A stretch of DNA of 64,000 nt from Ustilago trichophora (Eukaryota; Basidiomycota; Ustilaginomycetes; Ustilaginales; Ustilaginaceae): assembly GCA_900323505.1 (NCBI GenBank), contig OOIN01000039.1, forward strand, positions 62,001 to 126,000, read 5' to 3'. This document shows positions 42,641-53,710 of the stretch, piece by piece. The position numbers and the translations under genes were made by a program. A model generated the notes under the pieces. The model searched no databases. It saw nothing but the letters and a program-made list of their open reading frames with translations, and was not told where the DNA came from. Numbering within the stretch: the stretch's first letter is position 1; each line of letters begins with the position of its first letter.

Positions 42641-43588
42641 CTTCACTCATTCTGCCCATTTGCAGAGTGCAAGTCAAACTTTGCAACTTTCAATAGGTTG
42701 GCATATGTGCTCAAGCACTTTTTCAATTCTCTGTGCCTGATGCAAGTGATGCCAGCATTGCTATGCTTGCTTGTCATTGAGAGCAGGTTCATGGATTGGT
42801 AATGAATACCTCCCAGGCCATCAGATACTGTGGGATCTATGAGGAATGGTTTGTGGGCCATAATGACATGCAACACCATTTTTACCAGCACCTTGCCTCT
42901 GGAAAAGGTCAAGAATTACCTCCAGGCTCACAGTTCTTGCCTCTTGTCTTGGAGTTGCTGTCTCTGTCTTGTTGTGTTGTATCTCTCTTATGATTTGTTG
43001 TTCACTTTGATCCACCTTTGTTCATTATCTTTGTGAAACCAGAAAACCCCATTAAAATTTCAAAAATGAAAAGTCCATGCCTCAATACTGTCATTTGTGC
43101 TGCTGAAAACCAAAAGTTTCAACCCTGCCAGCAAGTTGTTAAAATTAGCCTGAGAAAAATAATTTGAGTTGCTGAAAACCAGACTGAGGAAAATCATTTG
43201 AATTGCTGATTACCAGACACCAAAGCAGGGCAGTTGACTACTTTGGTCCTTCCTCTCAAACATATCCATTCTTTCTTTTTTACAACATCAACATTGTCAC
43301 AGCCATCATTCTTCCAATACTTCACGGCCCTGTCTGTCTTTGTACCAGGCTCAACAGGTGCACCAGCAAGTACAGCACAGAGCACACTCTCAAGGCTTTG
43401 TATCTTTTCCACATCATGTCCATGGATGTACTCCCACGCCTTCCCAAGTGCAAAGGTTGTGGTGCCACCCTTGTTGTTGTTGACTTGTTCCTATGCATGT
43501 ATCAAGCAGTTTCCTCAATTCACATAGCATTTTGTCATAGAAAAGGTTACATTTCGTTCTTTGGTGTCTGTTACAAGACAATGTCTGC

Positions 43589-44044
43589 CTATTCCATTTT
43601 GAGGGATCCTGTGGATTCAATGGCCAATGCCATTTCAGCTTTGAGGTCATTTTGAGCTTTCCATTCTGCCTCAATCTTCTTCTGGGTTGCTATAAAAGTT
43701 TCCCACATTCCTTTGTATGTGTCCCAGCAGGAAAAGTGGACAGCCTGTGAGAAGTCCTGCTGGCCATCAAATTTCTGGAGGAACTTTTCCACCAAAGAGT
43801 AGTTGTCCCTGGCATATCCAAGCTGCTGCAAGGAATGCCTGATCTGGTTAAACCTGTTAATGAGGTCCATGGCATTATTTTTGAGCTCCAGCTCTTGGAT
43901 TTGTTGGTAAAGTTGGTGAGCTGGGTTTGACACATTGATTTTGTATGAGGTTGAGTGGGACAAGGATGTGAGTTGAGAATGGGGTATGGTTGCTTGGCAA
44001 CATTGACCAACATGGCTAAGCGATACCTTCTTATAGACCAACAC
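43589..44044 (-). CDS. Unrecognised coiled-coil ORF, in CpG-poor island
   Basis: 151 residues, mostly helical: QQIQELELKNNAMDLINRF, then HSLQQLGYARDNYSLVEKFLQKF and a Trp-containing segment WDTYKGMWETFIATQKK. It lies just left of the 29-bp inverted repeat. Possibly a fragment of a transposon-encoded protein; no family recognised. Confidence 0.3.
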   Translation of the reverse strand: MLVYKKVSLSHVGQCCQATIPHSQLTSLSHSTSYKINVSNPAHQLYQQIQELELKNNAMDLINRFNQIRHSLQQLGYARDNYSLVEKFLQKFDGQQDFSQAVHFSCWDTYKGMWETFIATQKKIEAEWKAQNDLKAEMALAIESTGSLKME

Positions 44045-44057
44045 ACTAGACTGTAAT

Positions 44058-44158
44058 CCTAGTCATTGACCAATCTATTCCTTCTTGACCCCTGACACCA
44101 GTCTCCTGCCAGATACAATTTCATCTGAAAAGAAGGAATAGATTGGTCAATGACTAGG
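44058..44158. repeat. 101-bp inverted repeat, 29-bp perfect arms
   Basis: Arms 44058-44086 and 44130-44158 are exact reverse complements, separated by 43 bp. The unit looks like a MITE-sized insertion or a long hairpin near the right end of the CpG-poor island. No clear target-site duplication flanks it. Confidence 0.93.
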
Positions 44159-44779
44159 TAGCAGATATGAGCTAGCATAATATTGACTTTGAGGTGGTGA
44201 TCATTCTTGTGTGATGTGGTGTTTTGTAGGTAAATGTGTGCTGTGCTGTTGGAAATTCCAACTCAGATTTTGCGTGATGTGGACGGTTCTGGACACAACT
44301 GTACTGTACTGTAGATTAGTCATTTTGCTGTTTCTGCTGACCCAAATTATTCATATAGCCAACTGAGTGAGCCTTGCCAGGCTGTTGCCTTGCCAGCACA
44401 TGCCCAAACAAACAGAAAAGCTATAGCCTAGATCATAGATCAAGATTGTACCTTGTTCTTTGTCCGAGATCAAAGCCTTTGTAAGTCCACACTCTATATG
44501 TGTGAAATTCTCATCTAGGTGGACCTGGATCCTATGCGAGTTATGAAAAAGAATACTGCATGCAAGATGCTCAACTTTTCTTGGTATGGCGATAGGTGGC
44601 TTGGCTCCGTATCTCTCACGTCACGCTTCTATCTCTCACAAACGTACTGAGAAGGAAAAGCTTGCACAAGCTTGATGAGGGCATTTCAATGCTATTCAAG
44701 TTCATGATTTTTGGGCTAGGTACATCGTCGACAGGGAATGCTGAGGGAAGGAACGAAACAAAAGGTCGAGAAAGTCGAC

Positions 44780-46949
44780 CTACAGCTTTCCGGCCTCGAT
44801 GCCGCGAGCGGTGAGCTTTTGCTTGAGAAGAAGGGCGACTTCGTCGATGTACTCCATTGTCGTGACATAGTGCTCGCGCTTCATCTGCTTGCCGTGGTAG
44901 ATGAGTGCAAGATCCTTGGTCATCTTACCAGCCTTGATCGCGTCGAGGCATGCCTCCTCGAGAGCGTTGGCGAAGAAGACGAGGTCGTCGTTCTTGTCGA
45001 GCTTGCCGCGGAAGGCGAGACCACGGGTCCAGGCGTAGATCGAGGCGACCGAGTTTGTCGAGGTCTCGTTACCTTTCTGGTGCTCGCGGTAGTGACGAGT
45101 GACGGTACCGTGGGCCGCCTCGGACTCGAGGATCTCGCCGTCGGGCGTAATCAACTCGCTCGTCATCATACCGAGCGAGCCGAAACCTTGCGCGGTGATA
45201 TCGGAGATGACGTCGCCTAGGTGGAGATGAAATCAAAGTAAAATAGAAAAAGGAAACGTGTCAGCGATGCTCTCTCGTCAACGTCGCCTATTCTCGACTC
45301 ACCATCATAGTTCTTCAAGGCCATCAAGAAACCGCCGTCACTCTTGATCATGGTAGCAACAAGGTCATCCACCAATCGGTGAGAGTATTCGATGCCGACT
45401 TTTTTAAACTCTTTCTCGTAGATGGTGTCGTAGAGGTTCTGGAAAACGTCCTTGAAACGACCGTCATAGGCCTTGAGGATGGTGTTCTTGGTGGCCAAGT
45501 ACATTGGGATCTTCTTCTCGAGGGCCATCTTGAACGAGGAGTGAGCAAAGCCGGTGATGGACTCGGTGGTGTTGTACATGGCGAGACCGGATCCTCCGCC
45601 CTCGGGGTAGTTGAAGATCTCCCACTTCTGGGCCTCGGAACCGTCGTTGGGGGTGAACTGCATGGTGAACTTGCCTGCCTTGTCGACGGCAAAGTTCTGG
45701 CAACGGTACTGGTCGCCGAAAGCGTGACGGCCAATGACGATGGGCTTGGTCCAACCGGGGATGGGGCGGGGGAGGTCTTCGAGGACGATGGGGGCACGGA
45801 AGACGGTACCGCCGAGGATGTTGCGGATGGTGCCGTTGGGTGAGAGCCACATCTTTTTGAGGCCGAACTCCTTGACACGAGCCTCGTCGGGGGTGATAGT
45901 GGCGCACTTGACACCGACCTTGTACTTTTTGATGGCCTCGGCGGCCTCGACGGTGACCTTGTCGTCGGTGGCATCACGGTGCTCCATGCCGAGATCGTAG
46001 TACTTGAGGTCAATGTCCAAGAAGGGGAGGATGAGGTCCTCACGGATCTTGTGCCAGATGATGCGGGTCATCTCATCACCGTCGAGCTCAACGACGGGGT
46101 TGGCGACCTTGATCTTGGCTGGTGGGTTGGAACCGCGTGGACGAACGAGGGACGACATGGCGAGATAGAGATGGGTTTGGTGATGCGAAAAAAAAGATGT
46201 CAAGGGTGGATGAATGTCAGTGTCGAGACGAACGCAGCGGTACAAAGAGCCACGAGAGAAGAAGGAAGAGGAAAAGGGACAAGGCGGGGGGGAAGGCAGG
46301 GAAGACAATGTTGGAGTGGAAAGCATGCTTGCTACATATGCAGTCTGCTCTGCGTAAACTGGCCAAAATTGCCTTTCGAAGAACGCGACTTGAGCCGTAA
46401 CATCCGGCATCTCTTCACGCCGGAGTGCAATGCAAAGCCGAGATTTATTTTTCTAAACCGGCCAAATCAGAATGGACCAAATCCAACAGCCAAAAATGGC
46501 CTTTTTTGCTCCCCGCTCGAGCCAAGCCAAGCCAAGAAGCCGTGTCGCAACCCAAAAGCACCAAAAAGGCAGAAATAGAGCGTAGGGTTTTGGACAGCCT
46601 CGCAAGACCCTGGCCCTATATCGCAATTCGCTGACGAGCAACAGCCAGAAGCACAGTGCGTTCCGTGTGGCGGAGCAGGGACGAGAGGGTAGAGACGAGA
46701 GAGACGGTAGCTGGCTTTGCACTTACCAGGGTTAGTCATTGTGGTGGAAAAAGGACGGGTGTTGACACCAAACTTGAGCGATGAGGCGAGGTTGTTGGTG
46801 CGGTTGGCGGTCAGAAGCGAAGAGGCGTTCTGAAGGCTGGAGCGAGTGTTGTTGGTGCGGGCGACTCGAGAGGAGAGAGTCGAGTAAGAGCGGGCAGAAG
46901 AGAGAAGGACTCGAGTGGAAGCGTTGGAGCTAATACGAGCCGTAGACAT
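44780..46949 (-). CDS. IDP1: NADP-dependent isocitrate dehydrogenase, alternative first exons
   Basis: Converts isocitrate and NADP to 2-oxoglutarate, CO2 and NADPH. Long form: exon 1 46949-46727 (74 codons; Arg/Ser/Thr/Asn-rich with no Asp or Glu, ending [10 protein letters not shown]), intron 46726-46119 (608 bp), exon 2 46118-45303, intron 45302-45217 (86 bp), exon 3 45216-44780, giving 491 residues with a mitochondrial presequence. Short form: ATG 46158 inside the long intron ([11 protein letters not shown]), joining the same exon 2 frame, giving 430 residues, presumably cytosolic. Both lead into [19 protein letters not shown]. Family landmarks include [31 protein letters not shown] and [16 protein letters not shown]. 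The C-terminus is AGKL, a weak match to a peroxisomal PTS1. A multi-compartment single gene is documented for Aspergillus nidulans idpA. Identity is very firm; the isoforms are inferred. Confidence 0.93.
46159..46726 (-). promoter_or_regulatory. Candidate internal promoter of short IDP isoform
   Basis: The first intron of the mitochondrial form includes the sequence directly upstream of the short-form ATG (46158). If the short form is made, transcription must start here, or the transcript must remain unspliced. No core element could be pinned down by eye. Confidence 0.4.
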
Positions 46950-49080
46950 CTACTCGAGGTGGGTAGGACGAATTTGAGGAGATGATGATGCGGAAGGAAA
47001 GAAAGGAGTGGTGACGAGAAAGTGGAGAGAAAGAGGCGTGGCCAACGAGGCGAAGAGTTTATGAATCAAGAATAGACCGGTGAATGGAACGGGAGTTCGG
47101 AGGGACAGGGAACAAGGGACAAGGGAATGGATGAAATCGGAGTGAGTGTCAGAGAGGCGTGTATGTGGGGGATAAAGGATCAAAGCGGATTGGCCGATGA
47201 GGGATTGTCGAGAGCAGGATCAAGCGGAGAAGCGAAAACGGAGGGTTGGAGGCCGAACAAACGAGTCGAGTTCGGCAACAAGACCAGGAGCAAGTGGCAA
47301 GCGCGGGGGAGAACGAGATACGGCGAACAGTGGTGGGTTTTTTTGGGGGCCAGTTGCAAGAGGCAAATGTGAGCAGCGAGGAGGAAGCCAGGGTCGAACA
47401 AAAAGGCCAACGTCGCAACATTGGCATCGTCCAATGAGACCGCGCGGAAAGAGCCGTCCGAGGGCCAAATGGAAGAAAACAAAAAAGAGAAAAAGATAAA
47501 CGAGCAAGGCAGCAAAGCGCGTCCGGAGGTCGCGGGGATACCCAAGAGAAAAAAGGGCGAAGCAAAACAACCAAGAAGAAACACAAAAAAAAGGTTCGAA
47601 ACGTGGGGAGCGAGAGAGAGAGCGAGGGAGAGAGAGAAACGCGTGCAGGCCGCGGGTCGGGCAAGAGCGAGTTTAACGGAGCGATGCGAGATCAAGATCA
47701 GGAAGAAGTGAGAAATCAACAAGAATGTTAGAGCGCCAAAGAGAAGAAGACGGCCAACGCGGAAAATGGACCGAGAAGAAAAGAGTGGAAAGCCGCATGA
47801 GCCATGGTATGATCGCGGAGGTTGGACAAGTCAGAGGCCATGTCGTGTGTCAAAGCAATCGATCGGGACGACGTCGACAGCATGATTTCGACGAGACAAT
47901 GTGCGATGATTCCAGTACGGATGGGAACAAACAGGAACAGTGGGTTGATAAAAGGTCGGTGGATCCGAGGGCGATCGTTGTGCGTGTCGAGATGGTCATT
48001 GGAGAAGCGACAGAGCAAAGCATTCGATCGCAGATATATTCAGAGAGGAAGGAGTAGGAAAATGAAACAGAATGGAAGTGCTACTGTCAGTCATTGTTCT
48101 GCGACGGGTGCAGCTGCTACTTGAAGAGGAAGATCCGCTTTTTTGATAGCGTCGCAACGGCTCGTCCGATATACTCAACGCTCGTCAATCTCACGCTATC
48201 GCTTGATCCGAAGATCTGAGCTGAGCTGCGGAAAGGGAGAGAGAGATGACTGATAGAGCCTTTGAAAGCGGCAAGCATGCTATAGAAAAACGTACCGTGA
48301 CGAGAAGCCGGTGCTTAGGAGCACGATCGGATCAGAAACAAGAAAAGGGTGGTCGTGTGCGCTTTGGTTGCGGTGCGTTTGTCGTCAAAATGAGCTGGAA
48401 AGAGCTGAAGTCGAGCAAAGATGACAAAGAAGAAGGGTCGAGATGATGATGGTGGTATGCTGATGGTCACCACTGCTGAATCCTGATGGGGGTTCGTCTG
48501 GATCGTCGCACAGAGACAGCGTCAATGTGGAGCTTTCTTCTGAAATCTGCAAGCCGAGCTGTCTTGCATGAGAGAGGTTGACTCGACGCTTTGTGATTTG
48601 GCGTGAATGCGCTTGCTTATCGCTTCAGAGCTTTGGTGGGAAAAAATCTCTCTTTTTTTCCCTCTCAAAAGATCTGATTTGATTTTGATTCAGACAGCCA
48701 GCCAGCCAGCCAGCCATCGCAGATATCGGTGATGGGGCATTCTTCGACACTTTCCATATTCTCCGCCAGAAATTAAGCTCAGGCTCAAAGTCTAGACGGC
48801 CGAGTGAACAACTAAGTGAGCGAGGGAATGGCACGCAACCAACGCGCACTGTTCTTGTTCTCTCTCTCTTGTCCCTACCTCGACTGCACTTGGACCCTTT
48901 CGTCGCTGTCGAACCTATCACTCCTTCATCACTCCGTCATCATCACCAACATCGCAACCAAATTGACTCATTCCCATAACAAAGCACAGCATACAAGCGT
49001 TGGCATTGTCAAAGCCGAGAGTACCAACATCTGATCAGCACTGCGCTCAAGTACATCACCTCACAGCATACACCGCCACG
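46950..49080. other. 2.1 kb divergent intergenic region
   Basis: Upstream DNA of IDP (minus) and the G-gamma gene (plus). It is purine/pyrimidine-biased, which leaves long but low-complexity open frames (for example 47180-47722 minus). No gene recognised. Confidence 0.45.
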
Positions 49081-49492
49081 ATGAACGTCAAGCCCCACAA
49101 ACAGTCCATGTCCGAGCTCAAGCTTCGTAGACTCACAGAGCACAACCAGCGCTTGAAAGAAGATCTCGACCGCCCACGTATCCGCGTCTCCGAGGCCAGT
49201 CAGAGGTAAGTCCTTCGTTACACAAGCTAGCGGCAGGCTTCAATCCCAAGTGGTATCTATCCTACCACCAGATCCTCGACCGTTGCTGCACGTATGGTAT
49301 GCCTTGCGCCAAAGGAGCGACTCGCTGACTCATTGCCTCTCCTACACTCCTTGCCTCTGTGCGCTCAACAGCCTGATCAACTACTGCAAGAGCACCCGCG
49401 ACTACCTCGTCCCATCCGTCTGGGGTCCCGTCAGCAAGGGCGAGGATCCTTACGCCCCTGCCGGCGGAGGATGCAACTGTGTTGCCATGTAA
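49081..49492 (+). CDS. Heterotrimeric G-protein gamma subunit
   Basis: Exon 1 49081-49205, intron 49206-49371 (166 bp, GTAAGT...CAG), exon 2 49372-49492; 81 residues. The N-terminus forms a coiled helix ([19 protein letters not shown]) for pairing with G-beta. The C-terminal half has the fungal gamma signature [18 protein letters not shown] then DPYAP. It ends in a CAAX box CVAM preceded by another Cys (CNCVAM), so farnesylation plus palmitoylation would anchor it to the plasma membrane. It works with G-beta in pheromone/nutrient signalling, which in smuts controls mating and pathogenic growth. Size and motifs match the Ste18-type family. Confidence 0.9.
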
Positions 49493-50056
49493 ACCGCGCC
49501 CCCTTTTTCCTGCCACCATCCCCCTTCCTATCCTTTCATCGGCCGATCCCAGCCCCAGAAGTCTGTACGCCTTGAGCGATACTGAGCTTCCTATATCCCA
49601 ACAGGCCGCACACTCTCCTTACCGTCCTAGTCTTGTTCCCACCCGAGTCCTGCATGTCTTTCGCATCGGCAATATGCCATTCATTGTTTCCTAACCATCT
49701 CTGCTACTGTAAAGGGTGTCTGTGCGCGAAATGCGATGAAAGTGTGATTAAGAGCGGAGGTGGCATAATCCAAAGTCTCGGCGGAAGCAAGCCGATGGGA
49801 AAACCTCCACGTACCACTCTGTCGCCGTCGTCTATGATCACGAGCAGCTTTCATTTTCATTTTGCTTCACTTCCACCATCATCCAGCAACATCACCACAT
49901 TCGACGATTACAATCGCAGGCTTTGGCTCGATTCCACTTCTCTCTCAGGCACGACATTCCCTCCCTCCGGCTCATTGCAACAGCTACACACACCGGTCAG
50001 GAGCGTATCTCTCGCGTTCCTAGCTCACTTGCATTGATGACCTCGCCTTTGACAAC
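49493..50056. other. Intergenic region
   Basis: 3' flank of the G-gamma gene and upstream DNA of the F-box-like gene. No further feature recognised. Confidence 0.5.
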
Positions 50057-51514
50057 ATGACCCTTTCGGACTCCTTTTGGTCGTTCGCGCGGCTCGGTCA
50101 ATCCTGGACCCATCCGGCACCGCCAACAAAGCCGCGCAGGAGAACAGCGATCTACACACAGCAACACATCGAGACAATCGGTGGTAGCAACGATGCTCCC
50201 ATCCTTCCTCCCCCGACACCACCACAAGATCCGACAATAGGCGACCCTCGCTTACCCCTCGAACTCATCGTCCACGTCATCCTCCTCGCTGCTCAAGACA
50301 TCTTCCTCCAAGATGCCCCGACATCCACCGCACGGCTGCTTGACCTGGCGAGAGTAAACAGAGTCAGCCACCGCGCCGTACTATCCACCTTTCTATTACC
50401 CAATCTCCGCCTCTACGGCATGCAGCAGATCCGAGCATTCGCCATCTCCCTCGACAAAGATCGACTTGGTATCCGCGGTCTCGCTCGATCTCGCGTTTCC
50501 ACATTGACTCTACGCGCACGTAGCCTCGGCTCCCTGTCACACGGATACGGACCAGCACTGTTCGACGCCTCCCAGGCCCAGGTGCATTTTGAGAAGGATC
50601 TCGTGCCCTTTATACGTCTCGTTCTTTCCCACTGTGCATCGCTTCAGATGCTTCGTATAGAGGGCGTTCCTCGAGGTCTTTCACGAGCGCTAAGCACAAT
50701 CTCACCACATCTGCAGGAATTCACTTGTCTCATGGGTCACTACGGTGCAGATCTCGACAACGACTTTTGGCTCCCCCACCGATGGAGCGACCTGACAGAG
50801 CTACAATTGCACGGTCCGAGGTTCAGGTTCACCCCGGACACAGCGAGATCATTGGCCTCTTTACCGGGCTTAAAAAAACTCGCTTTGGTGGTGCCAATGA
50901 TCGTCGCCTCCCCATCCCAATCCACAAACCAGGACCTGGACACGGTGGGAAGCATCAACCCTCTTCAAACCCTCCTCGAACTCCATCCCACACTCGACCT
51001 GCTGCTACTGATAGGCCATGGGGAGCGCGACTATGTCGGATATACAGAGAAATACCGCTACTGGTTGCGCAATCTTCGCAAACCACGCATTGGCTCCTCA
51101 ACAATGTGCCGTGTTGAGCTCGTCACTGCTCTCCGCAGATCCCCATCATTGGGCGATGAAGGGCAGGAAGATGTGGTGGCCGATTCGAGTAGGAGACGTG
51201 TCCATCCGTGCAAAGTAAGCGCTTGGATGATGGATCGTTCCCAGCAAGGTTTGCAGTGGTTCGACAGCGAGGAGGAGGGAGGGGGAGATGAAGCGGGGCT
51301 CGATTTCTGGGTGGAAACGTTTGGTCTGGCAGACAGTCATCCTTCCTCAAGCAGTGCTACAGTCACGACTACGTCGGCGATCATGAGCAGAACAGGAAGC
51401 AATACTCGGCAGCACCGTTCTCATCAGCAGCAGCAGCAAAGAGTGTTAGACGCTATAGAGGCGGCAGATATGCTTTCTTCCGATGACGAGGGGAGCGCTT
51501 TTGATGTGGCGTAG
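50057..51514 (+). CDS. F-box-like protein
   Basis: 485 residues, single exon. A Pro-rich N-terminus leads to an F-box-like helix set at about residues 65-120 (DPRLPLELIVHVILLAAQ, then LLDLARVNRVSHRAVL). Leu-rich segments of irregular repeat type follow (LRLYGMQQIRAFAISL, LVPFIRLVLSHCASLQMLRIEG, LQEFTCLMGHYG, LTELQLHG, LPGLKKLALVVP). The C-terminus is disordered, with a Gln run and an acidic SSDDEG end. F-box proteins link targets to SCF ubiquitin ligases; here the assignment is by pattern only and the target is unknown. The start could lie at a later Met, since the first 60 residues look disordered. Confidence 0.55.
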   Translation: MTLSDSFWSFARLGQSWTHPAPPTKPRRRTAIYTQQHIETIGGSNDAPILPPPTPPQDPTIGDPRLPLELIVHVILLAAQDIFLQDAPTSTARLLDLARVNRVSHRAVLSTFLLPNLRLYGMQQIRAFAISLDKDRLGIRGLARSRVSTLTLRARSLGSLSHGYGPALFDASQAQVHFEKDLVPFIRLVLSHCASLQMLRIEGVPRGLSRALSTISPHLQEFTCLMGHYGADLDNDFWLPHRWSDLTELQLHGPRFRFTPDTARSLASLPGLKKLALVVPMIVASPSQSTNQDLDTVGSINPLQTLLELHPTLDLLLLIGHGERDYVGYTEKYRYWLRNLRKPRIGSSTMCRVELVTALRRSPSLGDEGQEDVVADSSRRRVHPCKVSAWMMDRSQQGLQWFDSEEEGGGDEAGLDFWVETFGLADSHPSSSSATVTTTSAIMSRTGSNTRQHRSHQQQQQRVLDAIEAADMLSSDDEGSAFDVA

Positions 51515-52159
51515 ATTTGCATGTAGACCATCTCTCTAGACCCTTTGCTAACTTGCTTGGATTTAGGCACATCTTGCATCGTTCTAGGATTGGAAGAAGG
51601 GTGAGCAAGTGCACTGAAGAAGATTGAGCAGATACCCGTACAGTCATGGCCCCCGTGATGGCCCCCGTGAGGATGAGTGCGTACGGCAAGCAACCCGGCC
51701 AGATCGAGAAGCATAATTGGGCTGTGTTGGAACGAAAAAAAAGCTCTTTCGGAGAAGGCCGAAGTGAGTAGGCCGATCGCTTTTTCCAATTTTCTCTTTC
51801 TTCGCCCCACACATCTACGTATGAGGTGTGTTTGTGGGGATTCCAACAGCCGACCATCCGAGCGGGCAGCACAATGGCATCAATCCTTCTGTCTGGGGAA
51901 CGTTCCGGATGAGTTTGAAAGCATGAAGGCAAGGGGTATATGGTGGAATCCTTTTTTGGTGTTATCGTGGTCGGTGGCTGTGCCTGCGTGTTTGCTCTCC
52001 TCCACCGGGAAATCCGACCACCCGATAGTAGTCCGTGCCGTGGCGGAGACCAAAGCCAGAGCCGAACAGGTCAAAAGCCAACCAACACCACCTTTTCTTC
52101 CCCCTCCTCCCTACCCTGTACAACCTCAAAGACCAACCTAGAACTAACTTATTAGACCG
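51515..52159. other. Intergenic region
   Basis: 3' flank of the F-box-like gene and promoter of the purine nucleoside phosphorylase gene. No other feature recognised. Confidence 0.5.
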
Positions 52160-53238
52160 ATGACAAACAACGTCGACCTCGAGGCTCTGCCACAGCAGTT
52201 CAAACAGGCTGTCGAGGCCATTCGTTCCGTCGTACCTGCTGAACTTGCTTCTCCCAAATGGGGGATCATCTGGTATGCACCTCCTTTCCTCCCACATTGT
52301 ACTGAACTTGGAGCTCTTGTCACTAACCACCTTTCTCTTTGCGTATCTTTGAATTCGGACTACGTCTCTCTGATGCGTGGTACGATAACAGCGGCTCTGG
52401 ACTCTCCGGCCTAGCCTCATCCCTCACCAACCCTGTTCACGTACCCTACACCTCGATCCCCGGTTTCTCGGAATCCACCGTTGAAGGCCACAAGTCCTCG
52501 CTCGCCTTTGGCCTCCTATCCGACATTCCGGTCGTTGCATGTCTCGGACGATTCCACACCTACGAAGGTCACTCAGCCGCATCATGCGTATTCCCCACTC
52601 GAGTCATGAAGCTCCTCGGTGTCCAAGCGCTCATCGTAACCAACGCCGCCGGCGGCCTCCATGACGACTTTGAAGTTGGAACCATTATGGCCATTCACGA
52701 CCATCTCTCTTTACCCACGTTGACGAGTATGAACCCGTTGATTGGGTCCAACTTGAACGCTCTCGGACCACGATTCCCGCCTCTCTCCAACGCCTACGAT
52801 TTGGAGTTGAGGATGGCACTCTACAAAGCAGCCGAGAGATTGGGTCTGAGCGATTCGCTGGCAAGTGGAACTTATGCTTACGTCCTGGGTCCAAGTTACG
52901 AATCTCGGGCAGATGCCAGGTTTTTGAAAACCGTAGGAGCAGATGCAGTGGGAATGTCGACAGTTCCCGAAGTCATCGCTGCCACCCACGCCGGTATGAA
53001 GGTTCTGGCGATCAGTCTGATCACGAACAAGGTCGTGCTGAAGCCCTACTTTGACTTTAAAAAGGCAATCGAGGAGGAGAGGACTGGTGGAGAACGAGTC
53101 GAAGATGCAGTACAGAGAACTCTGAAACAGGACATTGGGGAGGCAGCCAATCACGAAGAGGTCCTAGAGGCCGGTGCAGCAAGAGCCGAAGATATGAGAA
53201 AACTCGTCGCTGAAGTAGTGGCTTCCACCCAGCTCTAA
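52160..53238 (+). CDS. PNP1: Purine nucleoside phosphorylase
   Basis: Cytosolic enzyme that phosphorolyses inosine and guanosine to base plus ribose-1-phosphate in purine salvage. Exon 1 52160-52272, intron 52273-52391 (119 bp, GTATGC...CAG), exon 2 52392-53238; 319 residues. The junction rebuilds the phosphate-binding element GIIC-GSGL. Other family landmarks: GRFHTYEGHSAASCVFPTRV, VTNAAGGLHDDFEVGTIMAIHDHLSL, YVLGPSYESRADARFLKTVGADAVGMSTVPEV and SLITNK. The trimeric (mammalian-type) PNP class is indicated. There is a short acidic/Lys-rich extension before the C-terminus. Identity is firm. Confidence 0.93.
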
Positions 53239-53710
53239 GGCGAATCTGAGGAAGGAGACGCCCACTTGCGGCTCAGAGCCGATGGGTCTGAGTAGAAACG
53301 AGATGCAGTAGGTTATATGGTTTTTTAGACCGTAGCGGGGCGGAGAGGGGGAGAGAGACGCTTGTTTTTATCGTCGTATTGGAAATGCATCATCTTTCAG
53401 TTATATTTGATTCAATTGCTCATGAGGCTGATTCTGCTGCATGTGCCAAAGTGTGTCTGTGTCGTTTCAACGGCCAGCAGCGGCGTTCGTGGTGGGACTG
53501 TCAAAGGCAGCGCGTGCGGAGACAGTCTCGTATGCGTGGCCTGGGCGGCAAAATATGGGTCTACCATGCAAACCGAAAAGAGTAAAGGGTATACAGCCGT
53601 AAATGAGTCCATTGCTGGCAATGCGTAGACGGGTGATGCGAGGGAGAGAGAGGAAGAAAGAAAAGCTGGCAAAGTGTACAAGAGTGCAATAATCAAAAGA
53701 GACAATTCTA
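53239..53710. other. Convergent 3' intergenic region
   Basis: Between the stops of PNP (plus) and CK2 beta (minus). No feature recognised. Confidence 0.5.

Larger units (their letters stand above)
38765..44500. mobile_element. CpG-depleted island, probable transposable element
   Basis: About 5.7 kb whose composition differs sharply from both flanks. I count 3 CpG in 40021-40620 against 18 CpG in only 180 bp of host coding DNA (25201-25380). TG and CA dinucleotides are abundant instead. The island holds a dioxygenase-like ORF, zinc-finger-like ORFs, a coiled-coil ORF and a 29-bp inverted repeat. Boundaries are set by the composition change only; I could not find terminal repeats or target-site duplications for the whole island. 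Element class is not established. Confidence 0.55.

Noticed and set aside
38765..44500. Repeat-induced point mutation (RIP) as the cause of the CpG-poor island
   Set aside because: Classic RIP gives TpA-rich DNA full of stop codons; here several ORFs stay open and the loss is mainly of CpG, so CpG methylation or foreign origin fits better. Not formally excluded without counts.
47180..47722. 180-residue hydrophobic ORF upstream of IDP
   Set aside because: Comes from a pyrimidine-rich stretch; Leu/Phe/Ser runs without protein-like pattern.
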